From Stachybotrys elegans (taxonomy: Eukaryota; Ascomycota; Sordariomycetes; Hypocreales; Stachybotryaceae): 64,000 nt of DNA. A program made the translations under genes and the position numbers. Position 1 is the first letter of the stretch, and every line of letters starts with the position of its first letter. The stretch lies in the NCBI GenBank assembly GCA_020746835.1, contig JAGPNK010000007.1, positions 1,721,501-1,785,500 on the forward strand, given 5' to 3'. The notes beneath the pieces were generated by a model. The model did not search any database, was not told the origin of the DNA, and was given only the letters and a program-made list of their open reading frames with translations. Positions 55,786 to 64,000 of this stretch are shown in pieces.

Positions 55786-56866
55786 TGTTTTCAGTGTCTC
55801 ATTGACGTCGTGAAGTCGCTGTCGAAGAATGTACTACATTTGCCGACACAATTTCCCCAGTCTAGGACTTCCTTCTGCTCGTGTCTGGCAGGTTGCGACG
55901 GGCGGGTATTATCAAGTAATGATGAGATGTCGGCAAGTCCAAGGTCGAGTAAGAAGGTCTGGTTAGGTTGACGGTGCCTTACTCGGGGCGATTTGTTTAC
56001 TGGCGTTGCCGGGGGAAACAGCGGAGCTGGGCAAGGTAGAGTCCAAGTACAGAAAGCTAGAAATTCACGCCAATTGGAGCTTGGTGTACTCAGCGGTACC
56101 TGGGCCCTCAGAATAGCTCCCTCCATGGCGCTAGGTGAGCTGGCAGTCACGTGCCACCGACAATTCCTGCCCAGGAAAGGCAAGTACCTATCCATGCAAG
56201 TACCCTTGTACCACTAGCAATCTAATCAAGGCAAGAGCTGAAAACGGCACGGCCTTAGTTTAGTCAAGCGCGTGAATGTGGCAGAGGTGAAGCTCCCAGG
56301 GAGCAAACAGTAATTGATTGATCCATTCAACCACAATGGTGTGGCATTTATCAGATAGACATTTTGCGGCAATATTGGATGAGGGTTATTTTTAATTTCT
56401 AATTTAATTTTCAGCTAGATTATCGAGCCGGAATAAATGAGGGCTATTTTTGTAAATAATTTTCTTGCCCCCCCTTTAATTTTCAAAGTGAATTTTCCCT
56501 CCCTTTTTTCTTTCTTTTTTCTTTTCTTTTTTTTTTTCCCTACCCCAGCCAACTAATATCTGAGACGCGCGACGTGACTAAAGTGGTTTGCGCAATCGCG
56601 ACTTCCCTAAGCCATTCATCTCATCACCAACACCACCCGCGTCCTCCTTTTTCCTTCTCACCACAACCCAACGCAATCTTTCCACATATCGGACGCATGC
56701 ACGCGCGCCGCCTTATACTGAGCCCCAATTGATCCCCAGAACTCGCGTCCCAATACCTTCTCCTGTCGCAAGTTTCCCCCGTTTGTTAGGCGCGTCGAGA
56801 TCTGAAGCCCCACGCCGACCTTCGTCTCTCTACACACCCACAAGTCCTCTGCTTCGCATTCACACA
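55786..56866. promoter_or_regulatory. Divergent promoter region, kinesin / AT-hook gene
   Basis: 1.08 kb separates the two starts. A pyrimidine tract (ccctcccttttttctttctt type) at 56495-56540 precedes the AT-hook gene, and the AT-rich taatttctaatttaattttc stretch lies near 56390-56415. No gene is seen in it. Confidence 0.5.
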
Positions 56867-57416
56867 ATGGCTCCTACCAAGGAGAAGCCCGCTGCCGAGA
56901 CCTCGGAAGAGACCCCTCGTCGTCGTGGCAGACCCGCCGGATCGACCGGTGGCGTAACCAAGTCGACCAGCGGCCGTGGCCGTGGCCGCCCGAAAAGCGA
57001 CAACCCCAAGCCCGCCAAGCCCTACGTCTCTACCGGACGTCCTCGCGGTCGCCCCAAGGGCAGTACCAAGAAGGCAGGCGCCGGCGCGTCTACCACGCCT
57101 AAGAAGCCTCCTACCCTCAACCCAGATGGCTCCGTCAGGAAGCGCGGCCGTCCGCGCAAGTCGGACGCCAGCACCGCCGCCACGACCCCCAAGTCAGCCA
57201 AGGCGGCCAAGAAGGCAGCAGAGAAGGAGGATGAGGAGGCGGCAGACGCCGATGCCGCCGATGCCGAGGCCGACGAAGACGAGGACCTGGGTGATGAGAA
57301 CGAGGATGCTTCGGACTGTAAGTGACAACGAGGGCGCATTGACCCTTCCCTTTCCCCCTCCACCACACCGTGGCGAGACTCAGCAACATTTGGCTAACTC
57401 GATGTTTACTGCAGAA
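56867..57416 (+). CDS. AT-hook chromatin protein (HMGA-like)
   Basis: Two exons: 56867-57317 and 57415-57416; 150 aa. Splicing (gtaagt at 57318, tttactgcag at 57414) joins a final T to AA and so creates the TAA stop; retaining the intron would add just Cys-Lys. Four AT-hook cores bind the minor groove of AT-rich DNA: RRRGRPAGS, GRGRGRPKS, GRPRGRPKGS and RKRGRPRKS. They are spaced by Pro/Ser/Lys linkers, and the C-terminus is a long Asp/Glu/Ala acidic tail, the architecture of HMGI/Y proteins. Nuclear location and a role in chromatin structure are inferred from the family. Confidence 0.88.
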
Positions 57417-57762
57417 GCTCCATGACGAGTAGGATTGCACGAGGGGAATGACGAGTGAGTGGCATGTCCATACCACATGCCCCCACCAACGACCGGATTT
57501 CGTCGTCAGCACAGGATGGATGGTTCGTTTTATTTTATGCTCTAGGATGGCGGGACTTGTACAGGGTGAGTTTATAGCGGGCTCAGGGATCTGTTTCTTC
57601 TTGTCTGTTGTCCCTCAATGGTCTAGCTAGCGGGGAGCTTGTACGATATCTGAATTTCAAGTTACGGATCACAAAAGCCGCTTTCTATCTACCGTAAACC
57701 AAGGTGCCGACATGGCTCGTCAAGCCGTCAGTCTATCATGAGAGAAGAAGAGTGATGTGCAG
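57417..57762. other. Convergent spacer, no gene seen
   Basis: 346 bp between the ends of the AT-hook and aprataxin genes, expected to hold both 3' untranslated regions. Confidence 0.55.
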
Positions 57763-58654
57763 CTACTCTTTCTTCCACGCCTTAAACTCAACTTCGAGAT
57801 GCTCCTTGAGCTTCTTGAACTGGTTGCCAAAGTTGGCTCCGCATCGCCAGCACGTCAGATCGCTCTTCAGGTACGGATGCCTCTTGGTATCGCGGCGCGG
57901 ATCGTCGGGGGCCAGCGGGAACTCGCCGACGTCGACGAGAAACGGCGTCGTAAAGGAATTGTAGTGCTTGGCGTGCCGCATCGCCGGCGAGTGCATGTCC
58001 CGCGACAGCACATGCACGTGCACGTGGCTCATGCTCGGCACCGCGTGCACGCCGCTGATGACCTCGGCCTCCCAGTCCCGGCCGGCGGGCAGCTCGCCGT
58101 CCGGGCCGGTGGGCTCGGCGCGCCCGCTGAGCACGTCCTGGTACGGCCTGTCGGCGGCGCTGTGCTGGCCCAGCGTGCGCCGCAGCTCGCCCGCCACGAG
58201 CGCCCGGAGCTTGCGCGTCTCGGCCTGCACCTTGGCGAGGAAGGCGGCGTCCTCGAGGGCGTCAAAGGGGTGCCGCAGGCTGACGGCCGGCGACCGCGGC
58301 AGCAGCAGCGTGTGGATCGTCGCCTTGGGGAACTTGTCCCGGATCGCCACAAAGTCCTCGGTGTGGTACAGCACGATGCTCGAGGGGAATGTCTGCGGGT
58401 CGTCGAGATATTCGCCCAGCCCCATGCGGCCGCCGAAGCTGAAGCCCTTGGACGCCCTGCTAGGAGACGGCTTGGGCTGGGCCTTTGGTTTGGGTGCCAT
58501 CAGCTCTGCGACTGCAACGCAATTGTTAGTATCAATTTACTCCTAAGTACATAGGCAGAGGTGGCGTACAGGCATTCTTCGTAGGCGGCGCATCGCCTTC
58601 AATTTCGTCCTTGGTGAGCGCCTCTTCCGCCTCGAGGTCGGACTCGTGCGCCAT
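57763..58654 (-). CDS. HNT3: Aprataxin-like DNA deadenylase (HIT plus C2HE finger)
   Basis: Two exons: 58654-58570 and 58511-57763; 277 aa. Aprataxin/Hnt3 removes AMP left on 5' DNA ends after failed ligation. The HIT domain starts near YHTEDFVAIRDKFPKATIHT and carries the histidine triad in MSHVHVHVLS (about residue 188). The C-terminal zinc finger is CWRCGANFGNQFKKLKEH followed by LEVE, a C2HE ligand set that is diagnostic for aprataxins and separates them from simple Hint proteins. The N-terminus is acidic (MAHESDLEAEEALTKDEIEG) and then basic/Pro-rich; there is no FHA domain, as in fungal members. Splicing gives NAFAELMAPKPK; a shorter start at 58500 is possible. Nuclear location expected. 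Confidence 0.9.
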
Positions 58655-59074
58655 GATGAGAAAGATAGGTTTGCCAAGTGTTGTAGGTGGCTGTAAGCGC
58701 AGCAGCCGATGACGTTTGTGAAGATGCTGGAGCAGCAATTGTTGGGCTTCTTTCCCCACCAAGGACGAATAGGAATATGTAATTCCCAGCACAACAATCA
58801 GTCGTGCAATTCAAAGCTGTTTATGCCGCGCACCTTAAACGATGATATTTTACACACATTCGTTATTCAGCTCCCTTGGTATGTTGACTCGGACCCGATA
58901 TAGGTATGAAAAGTATGGCATGAAGCACCAATGCCAATAAGCCCGTAGATATACCTCCTTTCCATTCATTCATTCAGCCTGACTTCATCTCTTGATATCA
59001 TGCTTAATCTATCGATGCCTTGGCTTTCAATCCAACTTCTACTCTATCGCCCACATATTTCACCGACCCCAGCT
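58655..59074. other. Spacer, no gene seen
   Basis: 420 bp between the aprataxin start and the helicase stop on the same strand. It holds the aprataxin promoter. Confidence 0.5.
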
Positions 59075-62000
59075 TTACGCATCCAAGCCGTCCAACTCTA
59101 TAAGCTTCGTTGCAATCTTGATGATCTCATCACCCTCCGTATGCAGTCCTGGGTTCTCTATCTTCTTGGCAATCAGACTGTCCACCATGCCCCTTAGTCT
59201 GGCAACCAGTACTCCGATACGCGCCCAGCCTCTCAGCTTCAGCCAGCCGTCCACGAGCAGACCTCTGCCCAGGGTGTCGAGCTCGATAGGCCCCGAGAAC
59301 AGGAGCAGAGTATACACATTAAAGGCTTTGCAAGCGTTAGTTCATCTCTGACAAGGATAGACTGTGGTGAGGACAACTTACGGGTCAGGTCGCGGATGAA
59401 AATCTTGGACGTCGAAATGATGCTAAAGTACGACAAGTACGTCGCGTTGCCCGAGAACCCCTGACTTCCAAACAGCGTGCTGCTCGGGTGCACAAACACT
59501 CGCCCGTTCTCCTGGTTGAAGAACTTGATCAACCTCGCTTCCGGATCCAGTTCCACGGCTCCTGACATGGAGCTAGCAAACTTCTTGTCCGGGTACTGGA
59601 TCCTGGCAATCTGTGGCGTGAAGGCCGATGCAATCAGCGCACGAAGCAGCTGAGGATTCCTTGGACCAGTCGCGTACGTCTCCCGCACGGCCTCATACGG
59701 CGCAACAATTCCAATCTCTGCCAGTGCGGCGTAGTACTGCTTCCGTGTGTTGGAGATGTCTGGCAGCGTCTGCTGAGACAGAAAGTTGTTCTGGCAAAAC
59801 TCGCGAATCTGTCGATATGGCACGCGGTCGTTCATCATGGCGGACCACTCGTTGAAGGCCTGAGCATCGGTAAGCAGATCGCCATGCCCGTCGTAGAACG
59901 CCATTCTCGCCTCCTTGGCCTCCTCGCGCTTCTCGGGGGGCGAGACAAAGGGGCTCTTGGTACTCAAGATGGCTGCAATGGTAACGCAGTCATCGAGACA
60001 GCCAAATATGGCACCAAACACCATCAGTTTGCCACACCGCAGATCTGTAGGCAGCATGGCCAGCTGCTGGCCCATGGCCGTAAGTTCCTCGCCATCTAGC
60101 GCGCCCATTCGTCGAAGCAACGCCATGGCGCCTTCGACGGCTGGCGCAGCAGGAGCCGTTGGCGATCTACCCAGGAATCTCCCCACGTCTCTGATACCCA
60201 TCGCTCGAACGGACAGGCATAGCTGCTCAAGTGGAACGCGGCGAATCTCTGGCTCGGGTCGCTCTGCCATCTGCTTTTCCAGGCCTTGGGTGAACAGCTT
60301 GTAGCATCTGCCTTCTTGCACTCGTCCGGCTCGTCCCCGTCGCTGCTTGCATGCAGCCCGGGATGCCCATGTCTCCTCGAGCTTCCTCATATTATTTTGG
60401 GGGTCGAAGCTCGTTTCCTTCACCTTGCCACTATCAATAACAACCAATATGTCATCAATGGTGATGGACGTCTCTGCCACATTGGTAGCCACCACAACCT
60501 TGCGCTTCCCTGGTGGCGGGCTGGCAAACACCTTCTTTTGCTCTCGTGTCTCCAGGGAGGCGTGGAGTGGGAGGACATGCAGCGAGCTGATGGACTGCAG
60601 AGTCTTGCACGCCAGGTTGATCTCTGCCACACCAGGCAGGAAGACCAGGATACCTCCCGTCTTTTTCTCGTATCCGAGTTCAAAGTCAATTGCCTTGACT
60701 GTCTCCAGGATGAGGTTGTAGTTGATTCGGTATCCAAGCTTCTGGATAATCTTCCCCATCTCCTCATCGCCGATGAACTCAGCGCCCGTCTTGTCAGAGT
60801 TGAAGCCGGTCATGCGAATCACGTCGTCTAGGTAGAACTCTTCCACCGGGAAAGTTCGGCCAGCAATCTCGACAGTTCCTACAGAGAGTCCCTCCGAAGC
60901 AAAGTAATCTTTGAATGTGGCCGCATCCAGTGTTGCCGACATCAGTACCAGTTTCAGCATGTCCTTTTTCGTTCGCATGACTTCTCGGATCAGGTTCAGG
61001 AGGAAGTCCGTGTCGAGACTACGCTCGTGGACCTCGTCTATGACAACATGGCTCACATCTGCCAATGATGCCACGACATCTTCGATTCGGCCTCCAGACG
61101 TCTGCAGCCGTCGGAGGAGCACACCGGTAGTGACAAACGTAATCTTGGTGTCTTTGGACCGTTTCGACTCCCCACGAATGGCGTATCCTACTTCTTCACC
61201 CACTCGGGTGCAGCGCTCTTCGGCAACTCGGTCTGCCAAACCCAGCGCAGAGATTCGGCGAGGCTGTGTGACGATGATATTTGCGCATTCTCCAAAGCCC
61301 ATATTGTATAGGTCGTCCAGGATGAACTGCATTGACTGCGTCGATTTTCCAGACCCAGTCTCCCCGCTTATGATTGTCACATGGTTGTCGTGTACAATAT
61401 TCACAATATCCTCGCGCACTCTCCAAGCTGGCAACTTCTTGCGCTTGGACACCATATCCTGCAAAGCTGGACTTTCTTGCCTCCGAAGCCACCGCTCTTT
61501 GCTGCGAGCATCGGTGACCCATTGAATAGCTTTACCAGGACCTTGCTTCTTCTTCCTATGGGACAGTGCGGATCGAGGCTCCGTCTCTGCGGCTCCTGAA
61601 GATACGGCGGAGATGTCCACGAGCTTCCCCGGATTTTCGATGATGTTGTTGATGTTCTGCTGGATCCAGTCCATGACTAGGAAAATCTTCATCGGCTCAT
61701 CGCGCAGCGACTCTTGCACGTATTCCAGGGCCTTCCTAATGATGCTGAGCTTGATGTATGACGGTAGGTTCGCGACAATTGCGAGGATTAGTTGCCTGGG
61801 ATATCCGGGTGCCCTGCGAACCTGCAGAAAAGTCTCGACTTCGCCCTGCTTGCCATTCTTGACCGATTCCAGCCGAATTTGTATCATCTTGTCGCCGTCT
61901 CTTGTGAAGCCCTCGCCATACATGGACTCTAGGCTCGATACTTCATCTTCCCACTGCTCCTCTGGCGATCCCATGTCGAGGAAGTCGTCTGTATCTTCTT

Positions 62001-63162
62001 CCTCCTTCTGCTCTCCCACAGTGCTGGAAAGCAAGATGCTCTGCAACATCTCTGCTGCTTTATTCTCGTCGCCTTGACACTGGTCAAGGGTGCGTGTGCA
62101 CAGCTCTATTGAATAGCCGGTCTGCGACAGCCGTTTGATGGCACCCTCCCTCTTCAAGTTGGTGGCGCCTATGGATATGCCAGCAGCGTACGTCTCTGGC
62201 AGGGCCCATCGTGGGACATCGTCTTCCGGTACGTGAATAAGAAGCCACTCTAGAGTCTCCTCGCGGTCCTTGCAATACTCGACAGCTTCCACGACATGGC
62301 TCTTTCTGAAACCCAGCTTGGTCAGCTCGAGAACCACAGCATCCTTCTCGGCTTTGGACATGGAGACGCCGTAAGGATTCCAAGAAACGCCTTTCCGCAG
62401 CAGAGCCTCGAGCTGGACCCTGGTCTGCTTGCCCATTTCCACCTTGGGCGCTTCCGTCCATCCTCGCATGATGTTGGATGACCTGTCGCCCATCAAGACC
62501 AGACCGGCCGCCCCCGGCATCTCCTTGGCCTTTGCCTTTGCCTCTTCGAGCTCCTTTCGCTTCTTCTCGGCGGCTGCTTTGGTTTCTTGGCGCTCCAGCA
62601 GGGTCTTGAAAGGGTCCGCGTCGTACATCCACGCCTTGCCCTCCTTGACGTCTTGTGCCTTGAGAGCCTGGAAATCCTTCCAAAGAGCCTTGTGGTCGGG
62701 TGGGAGCACGGTGTGTTTGTTCTGCATGCTGCAGACCCTGAAGAGCGCATATGTAGCAGCAGCATGTTTGGCCTCCAGCGCCGTTTCGCGTAGGAGAAGA
62801 TGCTTATGTGTCGCCGGGATCTTGAAGGGGTCCAGCCTCACCATTTGCTGTGTCTTATCATCCTTGGCACTCAGGGTGATCCAGACAGAGAAGCCGTCGG
62901 GTGTCTTCTTGGTGTCGTAGACAGGCTTGTCCCAGCGTTGCTTCTGGCAGTATTCGCTCAACAGATTCACCGGCAGTTTTCCGGTCCATGAAGAGCCGCC
63001 GATGATCTGTTTGACGGTAGGTTTGGGGGGTCCTGGAGGCGGCAACACCTCAGCCTGTGGCTGTTGGCCGCCCTTTTGCCCCTTCTTCCCCTTCACGCCC
63101 TCTTTGGCTGGAGGTGCAGCGGCTGCCGGCGTCTCCGCCTTGGCTTTTCCTTTCTTCACCAT
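59075..63162 (-). CDS. DEAH-box RNA helicase, DHX57 / Ucp12 type
   Basis: Two exons: 63162-59382 and 59325-59075; 1343 aa. After a Lys/Ala/Pro-rich N-terminus comes a double-strand-RNA-binding-like region (residues ~65-150), a UBA-like helix bundle (about 275-320), and an RWD domain beginning EEQWEDEVSSLESMYGEGF (about 400-510). The helicase core has GETGSGKST (motif I, ~602), DEVH (motif II, ~708), SATL (III), TNVAETSITI (V) and QRRGRAGR (VI, ~941). Winged-helix, ratchet and OB regions follow, with the OB end completed by exon 2 (IFIRDLTPFNVYTLLLFSGP). UBA plus RWD plus DEAH is the DHX57 pattern; S. pombe Ucp12 and yeast YLR419W are relatives. It likely unwinds RNA or RNP complexes linked to translation or RNA decay; the exact substrate is unknown. 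Motif II is DEVH, not DEAH, as is common in this subfamily. Confidence 0.93.
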
Positions 63163-64000
63163 ATCTCTCGTCGGTTTTCCTTTGGTGGCGTAGGGTTGGT
63201 TGTAGCCTTGAGATGAGGTTTGGTTGGGAGGAAAGACCAGTTAATTACCTTCGGACCCCATAAACTTCGATATCCCGTTTATAACATTTGCCGCTCGACT
63301 CTTTCCCTCGGGCGGAACGAGTACTGGATATTGATATTGTCTGGTTACGGTGAAGCAAGAAAGATGCGCTTTCTCATCGCCAATATTCTTATAGAGAAAT
63401 GTGGGGAGTGCGGCGTCCAGCTTTTGGCAGGACACAACCAGCAACTTGCCATCCTTGGGTTTAGCCCGTCTCCCACTGTTCAGGAGGCTGACTCATCGAA
63501 TAATGTGGAGAGCAGAATAGGATACATTAGTACGTACTTATTACACTGCCTTACGAGTCTGGGTGAGCATGAAACCTCTGTATCATATCATCAATTTTTA
63601 GCAGACACAGGCAGACAACAGATATAGTCAAGCACTTCATTGCACTCGCATGAAACGTCGTAACTCCAATATACAAAAAAACAACACGGACTCTGCAGCA
63701 AGCAAACCCGGTTCGTGTGGGCTAAGATTTACAAGATTACAATACTATATTCGTGTGGGCAAGGGTCTGCAATCACCAAGGACTTGTTCAGGTGAATGAA
63801 TACAGGCGCATTCTTTCAACTATGGCACTGAGTGGTTTAGTGTAAACGCACAGCCACTTGGCTGTATGTACCAACTGCAGTTTAGTTTCGTGTCCCCTGA
63901 GAAGCAGTGTGCACTGGCACCTGCTCCTCTCCAGCAAAGCCGATATGCTTCCCCCTTCCGCCCATCGTCTGCCGCGTCTGGGAGGCTCGGCATCGCGGCC
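63163..64000. other. Upstream of the helicase, no gene seen
   Basis: 838 bp to the window edge. The first part must hold the helicase promoter. Short chance frames only; a gene could begin beyond the edge. Confidence 0.5.

Noticed and set aside
57757..58554. 265-codon plus-strand frame over the aprataxin gene
   Set aside because: Antisense shadow of an established two-exon gene.

Overview
The window looks like chromosomal DNA of a filamentous ascomycete, most likely a Sordariomycete of the Hypocreales type. The support is short spliceosomal introns (mostly 45-65 nt) with GTAAGT/GTGAGT-like donors and CTAAC-like branch sites, an intron-containing nuclear tRNA-Ile, GC-rich coding exons, monocistronic genes on both strands, and a typical fungal gene set. 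I cannot name the species from sequence alone. Gene models were assembled by hand by joining frames at splice signals and checking that exon phases close.

Layout. 1-15.1 kb is gene-poor. It holds one small spliced zinc-knuckle gene (3292-4495, minus) and many decayed or repeated pieces: an inverted relic of the zinc-knuckle gene, a ~70-bp dispersed repeat seen three times, several degenerate tandem repeats, and two decayed copies of an unidentified gene (11.5-12.4 and 14.1-14.8 kb). A broken zinc-finger gene ending in a long Glu-coding microsatellite lies at 15.1-15.8 kb. 15.9-24.6 kb is dense: a PfkB-family sugar kinase, a PQ-loop (SLC66A2/Any1-type) membrane protein, a MET12-type methylenetetrahydrofolate reductase, an NAD kinase, tRNA-Ile(AAT) and an EBP-family sterol-isomerase-like protein. 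24.6-41.3 kb is almost empty: the only gene I recognise as real is an unidentified disordered protein with an acidic C-terminus (36607-37695), preceded by ~12 kb without a supportable gene. 41.3-45.6 kb has three forward genes: LAS1-like, glyoxalase II and an EF-hand protein. 45.6-49.3 kb on the minus strand has an orphan ORF, a frameshifted kinase-like gene and a class II (4EHP-like) eIF4E. A secreted PL3 pectate lyase (51.4 kb) and a small basic protein with an internal duplication (52.6 kb) follow. The last block (53.9-63.2 kb) holds a kinesin-3-type motor with an apparent 2-nt frameshift, an AT-hook (HMGA-like) protein, an aprataxin (HIT plus C2HE finger) and a DHX57/Ucp12-type RNA helicase.

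How genes may work together. MTHFR and NAD kinase are divergent across 711 bp; one consumes NADPH in fungi and the other makes NADP(H), so a shared promoter would make sense, but this is inference. LAS1 (pre-rRNA processing), eIF4E and the DHX57-like helicase all act in ribosome or translation biology but are not clustered.

The main surprises are: four GC-AG introns in this short stretch, two of them in one gene; the single-copy-looking zinc-knuckle gene with its decayed inverted partner; the ~12 kb gene-free interval; and two indel frameshifts in otherwise good genes. I found no convincing transposon, CRISPR, rRNA or secondary-metabolite cluster.
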